From Acarospora socialis (taxonomy: Eukaryota > Ascomycota > Lecanoromycetes > Acarosporales > Acarosporaceae): a stretch of DNA of 64,000 nucleotides. Positions within the stretch are counted from its first letter, which is position 1; each line of letters begins with the position of its first letter. The translations under genes and the position numbers were made by a program. Shown piece by piece: positions 45,382 to 57,412 of the stretch. Below the pieces are notes generated by a model, which did not search any database, was not told the DNA's origin, and saw nothing but the letters and a program-made list of their open reading frames with translations. The DNA lies in the NCBI GenBank assembly GCA_025617375.2, contig JAMYGW020000006.1:687001-751000 (forward strand), read 5' to 3'.

Positions 45382-46844
45382 CTAGAGCTTTTCCTTCCTG
45401 GCTGGCGATCCTTGGACGACCCGCTTTTTCCATTCTTCACTGACGACAAGCTTGTCTCTTCGTGACTTCTGTGACCACCCTTGCATGGTTCTATCATCTT
45501 CTTCTCGCCACCTTTTCAGCTCCGTCCCCAGCCATGCGGTGGTAGCATCCGCACAAGCTTCTACAGCCTCCATGGCAAGTAGGTGACCGTGTTCTTCCAA
45601 GACTATTTCTTTCACCCTGCCTTCCTTCACTCCACCACTTCCACCAATCCCCGAACCCGTGAGCTCCAATTTCTCCTTCCGCCACTCGGGAGGTGACATG
45701 TGGGATAAGCCCCCAAAGATATACAGAACGCTTGGACGGACAAAGGGTAGATTGTGGAAAGTGCGCACAGGTTCAGGCCGGTAAAATGGATATGATGTTG
45801 GGAAAACCGGGTCGTAATCCACGTGAGTGGCCCTGTCAATAACATCTTTCTCGGGCTCGTGTTCACCACTGAAAGTGGGCCGCAAGAAGGTAAAGACTTC
45901 TTGGTGCTTGGTAGTGGTCAGAGTCACCGGCTTTTCCTTGTCGGTTGTTGCGCAGTCGTCAGGATAGATGGCAGTGGGCACGTTTCGGAGTCCGTACTGC
46001 AGCCAACGATCGAGCACCCTCTCATCCCATGCCTGATAAAACTTGCTCTTCCGAAAGGACTCAACCGCCACGCGGCGAGAGGGCCAAAGATCCCGACGGA
46101 AAGTGGATGCCACGGCCGGCGATCCTCCTGGACCCACTGAAGGCAAAAGATGTTGCTGGATTACCGGGTCAAGGAGGACCAGGCTCGTTAACAGGCGAGG
46201 ATGAAGTAGAGCAAGATTCGTGCTATCAATTCGAGCTTCGGTCAGCCGGACTCGGACGTGTACTCTACTATTGATGAACGTACAGTTGGCAGCCACCCAT
46301 GCTGTGTCCGAGTCCAATCAATGGACGAGGCATTTGATCACGGAAATGATTAATCATGTGAAGCAGGTCCCTTGCGTGATCATTCCACGATGCTACAGCT
46401 CCACATATCAGTTGTGAAGGCCACCAGTCCGGTATCGGCGGATCTTCTTACGATCGTCTCCCAGTTTATTCTCGTTGAGGACGTAACTCATGCCTTGGTG
46501 GGCCACATCCGCAATCCAGACACTCCGGATGCGAAACCCAAGAGCTTTGGACCGCAGTAATATCTCGTCCCATAATGGCTCGTACAGCTCCTGCTCCATT
46601 ATCAGCTACCAACAACGGGAAGAGCATCGAGCTAGGTCGGGGCAAGTACCTTGGGGAAGCCATTGGCATGTGCACCGATTATGGTGACATCGCCTGGTTG
46701 AGGATTGGCATTGTTCAGAGGTGTATAGTGTTTGAGAGCAAGATACAAGATATCCTCCTGCTTGTCCGCAGTTGCGCGGGGGTACTCCCTCATGTGCTGA
46801 CACGGTATGGTGTGCTCTTCTATCTTGAACAAGGCTGATGACAT
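45382..46844 (-). CDS. Alpha/beta hydrolase, Lpx1-like (peroxisomal lipase/toxin-biosynthesis-like family)
   Basis: Serine hydrolase of the fungal group containing yeast peroxisomal Lpx1 and AKT2-type host-selective-toxin proteins. Four exons close exactly: 46844-46650, 46590-46452, 46392-46284, 46222-45382, giving 427 residues. Exon 1: MSSALFKIEEHTIPCQHMRE ... GDVTIIGAHANGFPK (oxyanion HG-like region). The nucleophile elbow is GLGHSMGG (Ser), reached by splicing after PSWNDHARDLLHMINHFRDQ. A late His lies in EEHGHLLAMEAVE. The protein ends RKEKL, weakly like a PTS1 peroxisomal signal (x-K-L), so peroxisomal location is only possible. A longer N-terminus from an upstream in-frame ATG at 46964 cannot be excluded. 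Nothing nearby suggests a toxin cluster. Confidence 0.86.
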
Positions 46845-47421
46845 TGTAGGGTTATCGGTAGGGGTTCCGACCCGAGTGTTTGAGCTAGGTTTATGAGGAA
46901 CCGCTTGAGCAAAAAGGAAATGAAGGCATGATTGCCAGGTGGCCGGAAGGACCTTATATGTCAATCATTCAAAGCCAGATTCACAGTTGATCTTGGATGC
47001 TTTGAGTATCTAGTTGTACCAAAAGTAACACCCACCGCAGTCCGGCTGATCTTTTGCACAGCCGAGGCTGTTCGTCTTTCGGGCTGCAACACTCGAACAC
47101 TACCTTACCCAGGTATCTGTACCTTACCTTACCTTACCTAGATATTCTGACTTCCCAATTGCTAGACGCACGCAATTTTCAAGGTGCTGTGGAAAGATTT
47201 GCAATAAGCCGTGGCAATGCTGTATTCACACCCAAGATAAGGTCATAAGATTATCACGTGACAGGGCGTCCTTACTTAGCGCGACTGGACTCGGCGCGTC
47301 CCACTAGCGTGACCATGTGAAGCATCCGACGCATATCCTCCACAAACAATGCGACATCCTTTGGCCACATCGAATGCTCTTCAGCAGTTGCCCAACGAAA
47401 TAGACACCATCCCTTGATGAC
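46845..47421. other. Divergent intergenic region with ACCTT tandem repeats
   Basis: About 580 bp between the hydrolase start and RTT107. ACCTT is repeated in tandem at 47121-47140. A CACGTG site lies at about 47257 and GC-rich CGCG motifs follow near 47280-47300. No gene is supported. Confidence 0.6.
47121..47140. repeat. Tandem ACCTT pentamer repeat
   Basis: ACCTTACCTTACCTTACCTA, three and a half units. Related ACCTTAC runs occur in other intergenic regions of the window (near 43099, 51124, 63123, 63463 and 63537). Confidence 0.7.
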
Positions 47422-50219
47422 ATGGCCGCTCCGCATGCTGCGGAGGGTCTACCCTGCAAAGACCAAGGCAACGGACCGCTTTTCGCTCAGATCGAATTCT
47501 GCATAGTACAGAGCAAGACCTTGAGCGACACCGACGCGCAAAAGGTGTGCAACTAACATGATGATCTCTCAAGGCATTTGCTAATTCTGCAAAGCTCACT
47601 GATCTGCTTGAGCAACATGGCGCGGTACGCAGTCCATCCACGCTCGAATTGGGACGAATTCCTCTCACCAACGTCACTCATATCATTTCCACTACCTCCG
47701 ACTTCCCGGATTACGACGCCGCAGGCGAAGCGCTCATCCCCGTAGTGAAGCCCGAATGGGTACAGGCGTCTGTCACAAAGAAAAGATTGGCAAACCCGAG
47801 GCAGTACAGCCCGGATCCAAGATTGTTCCTTTCGGGTGTTGTCGTGTGCTGCGCGGACTTGCCGACTGGGGATGAAGACGCCATACTTGGAGGTGTCTTA
47901 GCCATGGGAGGCTTGTATTCTGGAGCTATCTCGAAGCAGGTCACCCACCTTGTTGCTCTGACGATAGAGGGTAGCAAGAAATGTGAAATAGCCTTGTCGA
48001 AAAAACTCCCCTGCAAGATCGTCTTGCCTCATTGGTAAGCACCTCGCAACAGGTCATAGTGTGCCTTCACTTACTTGCAATCAGGTTTGATGATTGTCTC
48101 AAGCTCGGTAAAAAAATCGATGAGCGTCCATACCTGCTTCCCGAACCTGAAATTCTTCGAAAGAGACTTGACGACCCTCTAAACGCCACCCATATTGTTG
48201 AAAACAAGGATCTATATGGTGCATCTTCGCCACAAGCCGGACCTCTCCCGACGCCTGCTGGCACCCCAAGCCGTCAACGCAGGGGTCTCAGTGTCTTTGT
48301 GGATAAACGGGTGATGCTCTCTCCGGATCTCGAGATAGGCAGTCGTTTACGTGGGACAATTGAGGATTTGATTGCTTCTGGTGGTGGGAGCGTGACGGGG
48401 AGCGTACATAAAGCTGATATTTTTGTGTGTCAGTATCGTGAGGGCAAGGATTATCGGGTTGCATCGCGAGCTGGAAAAGATGTTGGGAACCTGCCATGGC
48501 TTTATCATCTCATCACCCACAACGCTTGGACATCACCTTTGCGGAGATTGCTGCATTACCCAATTGCACGGAATGGTATGCCTGGATTCAAAGGTCTTCG
48601 AATCAGTTTGTCAAACTACAATGGAGAAGCTCGCGTTTACCTCGAAAATCTTGTTCAAGCGGCCGGTGGAGAGTTCACGAAAACCATGAAGCAGGACAAC
48701 ACCCATCTTATCACGGCTCATCTAGTCAGCGAAAAGTGCTCCGCTGCGAGGGAGTGGAACATCAATATGGTTAACCATCTATGGCTTGAAGAGAGCTATG
48801 CAAAGTGGCAAATACAGAGCCTAACAAATCCTCGCTATACGCATTTCCCTCCGAGGACGAATCTCGGAGAAGTGGTGGGGCAGACTCAGATCGACAAACA
48901 GGCTATCGAACGCCACTTCTTTCCTAAAGACTACGATCCGGAGTCGGCCGACGAAGGACATCTTCCTCGCCCGATGCAACAGAAAGATCGTAGTATCTCC
49001 TTTAAGAACGTCCCCAACAGCAGTGCCATGCAGAGCTCGGGCTCAGCAAAACCTCAGAATCTGGGACCCGACCTTACCGTCCGCTCTGATGGACCAACTC
49101 CTAAAGCTTCGAAAGATCATCGAAGGCACAGTGAGGGTCCTGCACTGAGAACACCTGCTACACCGCGCTTTTCTGGCGCAGGTAAAGAGAATGAGACACC
49201 CTCAACCACTGGCAGCCGGGGAGCAAAGGATCGCGCAGTAGCGAGGCTTCATAATCTTGCTCCAGATATCGCCTTGTATGAAAAGGAGAAAAAGAGAGTA
49301 GGCGGCGTAATCTTCGGTGGTCGCAAGATAAGTGAAGACCACGCCTCTGACAAGGGGAGAAAGCGGTCCACGTCCAGGGACGACGAAAGTGCGGTGGAGG
49401 GTGAAGAAGGCAGAGATGCTAAGAGAATGAAGAGATCCAGAGAACCACCCACGATGCGGCTCTTGTTGTCAAGCTACCAGAGGTGGGTTTCACAGCCGCG
49501 GAGAGAGGACGAGGAGAAGGTGGGTAACATTCATGAATTAATGATGATGTTGGACTAATTCGATGCAGAAACGGCTCCGAGACTTGGGTATCCTTCTCGT
49601 TCAAGATCCGAGCACTTGTACACACTTAGCTGCTCCACACATCGTACGAACACGAAAGTTTATTTGCGCACTTGCCCGTGCTCCCATCATCCTCTCAACT
49701 TCGTTCGTCGACCAATGTCTTGCGAAGAACGAGTTGTTGTCGCCAGCAGATTTCCTATTGACAGATCCGGAGAGCGAGAGGCGCCTTGGCTTCACCCTCA
49801 ACGACGCGCTAATCCGGGCGAGAGCCAACAAGCAACGATTGCTCGAAGGTCTCACCATCTACAGCACAGAAGGACTGCATGGTGGGTTCGAGACCTATAA
49901 ATCGATAGTCGAGGCGAATGGCGGCCGTTGCTTACTATACCGTGCCCGCGCCGGGTTGGTGGCTTCATCGAGGACCAGCGGTCAGAACGGAGCGAGCGAC
50001 GGGGAAGGTCATGACGACTCAGAAATCGTCTATCTAATCAGTGGCCTTAGTCCTGACGAAACACGACTGTGGCGGAAATTCCGGCAAATGGCTCAAAGTT
50101 CCGGAAAGACGCCGAGAATCGTGAAGACTGATTGGATGCTAGATATTGCTCTCTCGCAGCGCATGCAATGGAACGAGCAGTATGAAATGACTGAGGATCG
50201 TGCAACGTCCGAAGCTTGA
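47422..50219 (+). CDS. BRCT-domain genome-maintenance scaffold Rtt107/Brc1
   Basis: Multi-BRCT scaffold recruited to stalled replication forks by binding phosphorylated histone H2A; it organises repair factors such as Smc5/6 and Slx4. Four exons close exactly: 47422-47544, 47595-48034, 48085-49519, 49569-50219, giving 882 residues, close to S. pombe Brc1 (about 880). N-terminal BRCTs: LTDLLEQHGAVRS, NVTHIISTTSDFPDY, VKPEWVQASVTKKR; then LFLSGVVVCCADLP and THLVALTIEGSKK. Middle BRCTs: FKGLRISLSNYNGEARVYLE and NTHLITAHLVSEKC with the W of NHLWLEESY. C-terminal pair: KRLRDLGILLVQDPSTCTHL and the end IVKTDWMLDIALSQRMQW. A Ser/Lys-rich linker lies at about residues 480-640. Intron 1 uses an AAG acceptor, slightly unusual. 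Confidence 0.93.
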
Positions 50220-50391
50220 CACGAGTCTCTTGAAGGGGCTGGGTGATCAGCTAAGGAGGTTTGCTACCTTCAAAAGTCAGGCGTTGGGTGCACGATTATG
50301 ACGTGATGAGGTTCTGGGCAGAGCATGACTCCTTCAAGATGTCGGAGATGGTGCCTTGGTCCGTTCATATGGATGATAAACAAATCTCGGG

Positions 50392-51052
50392 TTAGAAGAA
50401 CTTGACGCCTTGCTGATCTTCAGTGCCAAATACTTGCGCTTTCCCCCGCTTGACAAGGATATTGAGTGATTTTTGCAGAATATCCGAGTCCATACCGTGG
50501 AAATCTTGTGGAATGTCAGCTTCGTATACAAGGCGATCCATGATAACATACCCTGCGCCGATGTTGTCTCTCCTTCGATCAGCTCATACAAGGTGAGCAC
50601 GGTATTCTTCTGGCCCGTTTCTTCAACCTTTACCGCCGGCCAGTCAATCGTCTGTGGCAGGCATGAATAATGGAAAATGGTAGTACCCAATCACTCAAGA
50701 TCCCCGCCCACTCTTCCGGTCGTCTCCAATACACCCAGCACAGGGCCTTTTGCCCATCTTTCTCCACCCATTCCGCTCTCTCCCCGCCTTCTTTCCTAGT
50801 CATCCAGTCCAGCACTTCCCTGGCATCAGCCAAGCTCAACCTCTTCTTCAGTTTGGAATTGTAGAAAAGCGGAGTATCGATCGCATCAACCACAGAGAGA
50901 CGCCATAGATGGTGGTGGCGGCAATATGAAAGTATCAAGTGGGACCATGCCCGCAGTTGCGCGTCCCTGGTCGCGATTGTTGGTTGGCGGGTGAAGAATG
51001 CAGGGAAGTGATATAATCGAGGGAATTTGAAGAGCGTGTCTGCAGTGGCCAT
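50392..51052 (-). CDS. vps25: ESCRT-II subunit Vps25
   Basis: Subunit of ESCRT-II, which links ESCRT-I to ESCRT-III (Vps20) on endosomes for cargo sorting into multivesicular bodies. Three exons close exactly: 51052-50687, 50627-50552, 50504-50392, giving 184 residues, the family size. Two winged-helix domains: the first carries FKFPRLYHFPAFFTRQPTI (with the PPXY-like contact region replaced by FPAFFTRQ) and LRAWSHLILSYCRHHHLWRL. The second carries WVYWRRPEEWAGILSDW and VEETGQKNTVLTLYELIEGE, DFHGMDSDIL and FGTEDQQGVKFF at the end. Intron 2 ends with CAAG. Convergent with RTT107 and divergent from TRM8 (271 bp apart). Confidence 0.95.
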
Positions 51053-51323
51053 CGCGATGGCTGTTCTTTTCCGTGTTGTACGTTCAATGACAGTATGAGC
51101 ACCAGCTTGAGAATCGAAGCACTACCTTACTCAAGCTACAAAGTTACGCAATTATCCAGGGTTTGAGGCGGATGGTACCTTAAGGTTTAGGATCTGCGTC
51201 TAAATGCTCTCGCTTAGCCCTACGGGTGACCAACGTTGATCGTCAACTAACGTGGAAATACGAGAGTAGAGTGGTTACTCAACATCCAACAGCAGCCCAT
51301 TACTTACTCAGGAAGATATCAAC

Positions 51324-52298
<975 letters not shown>

Positions 52299-53063
52299 CG
52301 CGATGGCTCAGCGTGGGCATTTGCAGTCCCGGTGTCCATCACTCATCAAGGCTGGAGCATGTTGACAAAGACTAACAATCTACGAGAACATATTACGCAG
52401 CAGTTTCAGGGACCCGACAAGAACATTGAGGCCTCTGTTGCTTTGCTTCATTACGATGTTTAGATACCGTCGGCTCCCAAACATAGATGTTTCCATACCC
52501 CATTCGACTCATTTGCACGAGCAGAAAGCAAATTGAACGGGTATTCAGAAGATATGCCTCAAGCCAGTGACGGGTCTACTTAGATAACAACATCATAAGC
52601 TCACCAGTTCGTGTGACAAAAAACCTAAAGCTACTTAACGTGGCTAGTCATACCTGCCTCGTAATCTCGAAGACTCTGATCATTCAACAGTAGGGTTCTA
52701 TATGTGGATTTTAACCAAACAGAAGGGCTGAAGGGTCGTCCTTGGGGCTCTTACGTAAGCTACGTTTTCTGAATCCATGTCGAAGTTTAGCTTTGTATGG
52801 CATCGTGATTGTTGGGTTCGTACCTGCCAATTCAGCTGTCGCTCGTTCGAGTAGATGTTGACATGATGGTTTATTTCCGACGTTGTTCAGATGTTCCAGT
52901 CATCACCGCTATAGCACAGAGGCCGAGAAGACTGCACTTCATATCATGACATCGTTGACCTTGACGTGTATACCATTCCACAATCCGAAGTTTCATTCCC
53001 ATGAGGCCTAGTTGCGAAACTTAAAAAAGCACTGCCTTCCAGTTCAGTTGATTCTCTAAAGAT
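52299..53063. other. Intergenic region, no gene seen
   Basis: About 765 bp between two + strand genes. A minus-strand frame at 52944-53237 overlaps the sorting nexin start and has no family features. The promoter of the next gene is presumably here. Confidence 0.55.
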
Positions 53064-56000
53064 ATGGGTTTGACTCATCGAGATGTCATCACCGCGGCCA
53101 TTGTGCTCTATCTCGCCTGGGGTCAAGCCATACGCTTGCTTCCGGTACTGGGCTACGCTCCATATGCCTTTCTTGCAGCTATTGTCTTCCCGTTGCTTCT
53201 GATCTTTTCTGCCTTCTGTTACAGTTTGCCAGAACACAAAAGAGTCAACATTCGGCGTAACAGCTCCGAATTGCGGAAGGATATCGTCACCAAACTCGAC
53301 CGGTCCTTCAGTGCTACCGACTTAGTTTCTCGCAATGCAATCATCGCGGCCATTGTGCTCTACATCCTATGGGGTTATGTATCAGACTGGGTTCCTGTCT
53401 TGCGCTACGTCCCGCATGCGTTCGTTGCTGGTACCATCATGACGTTGATTGTGGTTGGAGCTCTTACGCTATATCTTGTGTTATTCACTACTCAAGGCGT
53501 GCGCTGTTCTTATGATACAAGGCCTCCCCAGAAGCCCAGAATCATCGCCTTTATCGCTCCGGAAGCCTGGAAGAAGAACATAAGTTCGCTGGAGGCCCGC
53601 CCGGTGTATGACCCAGCGGTACTGTACCCACCGTCTTTCTTCATTTCCGACGCCCTTAACGGGATAATTGACTTGATACTCTATAACTACATCATGTCTT
53701 GGTACGGCAACTTATGCCAGAGTTCCTCATTTCCTAATGAGGTCGACCGGGCCCTTAGGGCCTCCTTGGTGAATCTCAGGGATCGGATGCTTGGGGTAGA
53801 TTTTGTTGACGTGGCAGTCCAGCGCTTTCTTCCGATCATTACGGAGCATTTCCGGGCCTTTGACGAGGCCGAAAGGTCGGTCAGAGGCCCGAAGCTCGAT
53901 CGCAAAGTCACAGGGTCAGAGGGGCTTGACTGGGCAATTGCTGGGGCGTATCGGGAGGGAAGGCTGCATCAGGCGGCCCAACCTTCCTCAGATACGAAAT
54001 CCGTTCGGCATGGGCACTTGAGGAACACCGTCGCCCGATTGCTTCCCGACCTTCTTCCGGAAGATGTGATCAGATGTCAGGTAGTCTCAACCCTGCTCCG
54101 GGAAGTCTTGGCTTGTGTCGTGCTCTTCCCGTTGATGCAGGTACTGAGCGATCCCGACACCTGGAACCAGGTGGTGGAGGCATACGTAAGTTACTCCTCT
54201 CTATCCAGGGTTCTCGAAATGACTAGTCAAAGGGTCGATCGATGCTCCGCGATCGGAGATCCGTTCGGAAGCTTCGTGCCGCACTGGACGAGTTAGCTTC
54301 CCCTCCTCCGAGAACGCCTACACCTGCGTCTCCGCGCAAATGGCGTCGAAATGCGAGAGCGAACAATCTGCGGCGGTTGTCCGCATCTTCGACGGACCTA
54401 AGACTCATGGCTCAACATTTGGACACCGGTGCGCCGCAACGCCACTCTTTCGATATTAGCCCTTCAAGGCGGCCTTTTCCTGACGACCATCATGAAGTCG
54501 ATCCTCTCACCCTGCCACCACACAGAATCGGTGTCGATGGAGTTGCTAGCAATCAACCTGGTGGGACTCAAGACCGCGTGGTTAAAGCTATGGAAGCAGC
54601 CTTGAACGACATCATAGACGACCAGCCCCCGCCAATTACTGCAAGAGAATCGCGCTTTGACATTCAACCACTCGGTATCAGGTCGTTACACAACCTGGCC
54701 CCATCCAGGGGACCAATTAGCTCTCCCCGCGCTAGATCTTTGTCTTGTGAGAGAAAGCGAGCCAAACCAAACTTGCTATCCTTAGGATTGGTGAACGTGG
54801 CACCCGGCGTTGGTGTCTTCGCGGATGATGATATCTTCGGCGAAGAAGAAAAGCTTCTCGAGGAGCAACATGCCGATTCAGAGAGCGTGATTGGCGAAGG
54901 CGATTCCGCAGAAGAGATAGTCAACGCTGCACGTGGGGACCTTGATCTGGCGGATGCTATCGCAGTGCTCAGTTCAGACATAGAACGGCTCGTAATCCAA
55001 GAATCGATCGTGGACAAGATGATCCGTAAAGCCGAGCTGATTAACAACGTGGCAGAATTAAGGGTTCTCAACAAATCCAAGTTGAGTCTGGAACGAGAAT
55101 TACAGAACAAGGAGTTCCAAAGGCAGCAGTATATCGTACAAGAAAGTGACAACAACTTATATGGCCGAGCTACGGTCGAGATCAAGTCAGTGATGGTAGG
55201 AAAGGCCGACGATGGGCAGGAATACGCTCTCTGTATGTCAACAGGCCACGCATTTCCCGTGACTATTAACACTTCGCAGATGTTATTCAAGTACAGCGCA
55301 AGGCGGGGCAACAGATGCCGGCTTCTTCATCCTCCACTGCCCGTCGGTATCGCGAATTTCACGATCTGCACCAGCGGCTTTCCGTGGTATATCCTGCTGT
55401 GCGTCGTCTTCACTTCCCTCGAAGACGTCTTGTCTTGAAGTTGCAGAATGACTTCTTGCAAAAGCGGCGGAGGTCTCTTGAGGTATATCTTCGCGTATGT
55501 TTCACCGTTGACTCCATCGAAGCCACGACTGACTGATGCATCCAAGGAACTTCTGGTCATGCCAGAGGTGTGCCGCAGTCGTGATCTCCAAGCATTTTTG
55601 TCTCAGCATACTGTCAGTTCCGCCATCGAGAGCAAGGGCGAGGTTGATGAGAGAGGTCTTGTCAAGAAAAAATATAATTCAGTCACGGATGGAATGAGCG
55701 AGAGCATCGGTGACGACACTGTCCTCGACCAGGCATCGGCGACTGGGCAGACGCTTGTCTCAGCCGCGACCGACCATGTCATTATGATGCCGCCAAGCGT
55801 GGCGGAAGATCCGGTCAGTGCCGCTAACGCCGAAGCGGAGGTTGACGCATTCGAGAGCCGTGAGCTCGAACCCTTCGTCAAACCAATCTGCGACCTATTC
55901 CTCGAAATCTTCAATATTAAGCGGAGCCACAGCTGGTTGCGTGGTCGGACGGTCGTGGTGGTCTTGCACCAACTGCTCGGGGGCATCGTCGAGCGCAAGG

Positions 56001-56335
56001 TTCGCGAATACGCCAGGACCCTCGCGGAGGAGGAGTCTATCATCGGGTACATTAATCTGATCAAGGACAGCATATGGCCTGCGGGTCAAGGTACTCCCGG
56101 GGAGGTGAAAGTCCGTACCGAGGCGGAAAAGACCAAGAGCCGCAAGGCGGCCAGCGTCGTACTCGCAACTGTCATACCAGATCTAGCCGGGAACGTAGTT
56201 GGCAAGGCTAACGCGCAGGCCGGCAGCCGACGAATATCTGCCACCCTAAACAACCCACGGCTTACTACTCATCTCGCATTTACGCTCTTGGATGAGCTTG
56301 TACGAGTACTCTTTGCGGATCTCCATTCGCGATAG
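53064..56335 (+). CDS. Mdm1-like sorting nexin (PXA, PX, nexin C-terminal domains) with a duplicated membrane module
   Basis: ER-anchored sorting nexin of the yeast Mdm1/human SNX13-14-19 group, which tethers the ER to vacuole or lipid droplets through its PX domain. Four exons close exactly: 53064-54185, 54227-55232, 55280-55494, 55547-56335, giving 1043 residues. The PXA domain lies at about residues 185-370 (SDALNGIIDLILYNYIMSWY, LLPEDVIRCQVVSTLLREVL). Next comes a Pro/Ser-rich linker, a coiled segment LNKSKLSLERELQNKEFQRQ, the PX domain from QQYIVQESDNNLYGRA through ARRYREFHDLHQRLS and FPRRRLVLKLQNDFLQKRR, and the C-terminal nexin domain. Residues 6-50 and 90-134 are two similar hydrophobic modules (offset 84, 18 of 33 identities in the first part), so the usual N-terminal anchor appears duplicated. 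Confidence 0.92.
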
Positions 56336-57412
56336 CAGTCGTAGTCACTGGCGTTCGGGGCATTGTTTCATTTCCTTTCTATTCGGGGGGGAGGGCGGGG
56401 CCGGAGTACCGGGCATACTGCAATGATCGCACATCGTGCCAGCAAGAAGTCAATGTTACGGAGTATGTGTAAGAACGGTCGGTGCGGGCTCGGGCGGCTC
56501 TATGTTTGCTAATGAGTACCCATGTACCTGTACTTAGGTATTATGTACTTCCTATTAGGGTTGTCGAAGATGATCGTATCACGGACCGGATGGACTACTA
56601 ATACGTGCTAGAATCTCACCGAACCGTCTGCAATGTTACATTGAGGCTCCCTAATTCCTCAATCTTCCATCTTAGATGCTATTGGCTCGAACCCTTGACT
56701 TGGCCACTCAGCGATCACTCAGAAATTCAATCTTGAAGCACGGAGTACAAGACCCACAGGCCACCACACGAGGTAGCAAGTTGTGAAACCCTTACTAAAA
56801 AAAAATGCATAAAGAGAATTCGCACCCCACACCCTCCTGGCTTTAGGACCTTTACTGCATGTGCAACACAGATCATTGAAAAGCAATGATACTGAATGTC
56901 TATTTCAAGTATAATGGGAGCTGATTCATCATCAACCCAAGTCACAGTTAATCGAGAACCATGCTCTAGTCTGCTCAGCTAGATGGTCTTTAAGATTTGT
57001 GATGAATCTAATTGATAGACATTGAGTGATCAATCTCAAGAGGTCCTTTTACTCTGCCTTGCCACGTTGTAGAAGTCAGCACCCACAGTGTCGGCTACGG
57101 GACCCAAATCCGTTATCTCGCATAGGAGATAGCCATATGGTGCAGAGTTCCTTTTTAGAACCACTGCGCCATATAGCCGACTGTGAAACCCTTACTAAGG
57201 GAAGATTGCGAAGCGTGAAGTGACCGCCACCAGATTCGGACCCCTTATTGCTCCCAACCTGGTCGAGCGAGGCACCCGACTTTTTTGCACCCAACTTAAC
57301 CCACAACTCCCTGGGGAGGGGGTCGACCGGCCCCTTTCAGGCAGCACGCCAAAGGTATTATCTTCTGGTTGACACGACTCTGTTTTGACGTTGACATGCT
57401 TCCACTGCAATT
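56336..57412. other. Intergenic region with a repeated element, no gene seen
   Basis: About 1.1 kb. It includes a G-rich patch at 56385-56402, TACGGAGTA at 56457, and two copies of GTGAAACCCTTACTAA about 400 bp apart. Each copy is followed by a C-rich block that on the minus strand reads like a pol III B-box. No coding frame is supported. Confidence 0.55.
56785..57290 (-). repeat. Two diverged copies of a short dispersed element (SINE-like, tentative)
   Basis: GTGAAACCCTTACTAA occurs near 56783 and near 57183. On the minus strand, each is preceded by a B-box-like motif, GGGTGCGAATTC and GGGTCCGAATCT. For the right copy, a further A-box-like TGGGTTAAGTTGGG lies about 60 bases upstream. The arrangement A-box, B-box, then a shared 3' block resembles tRNA-derived SINEs, but similarity between the copies is patchy and no tRNA can be folded convincingly by eye. 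Confidence 0.3.

Noticed and set aside
45382-46844. Toxin or secondary-metabolite cluster
   Set aside because: Only the hydrolase recalls toxin-linked families; no synthase, transporter or pathway regulator lies nearby.
57100-57300. tRNA gene with intron
   Set aside because: A- and B-box-like motifs exist, but no acceptor stem or anticodon arm can be paired.
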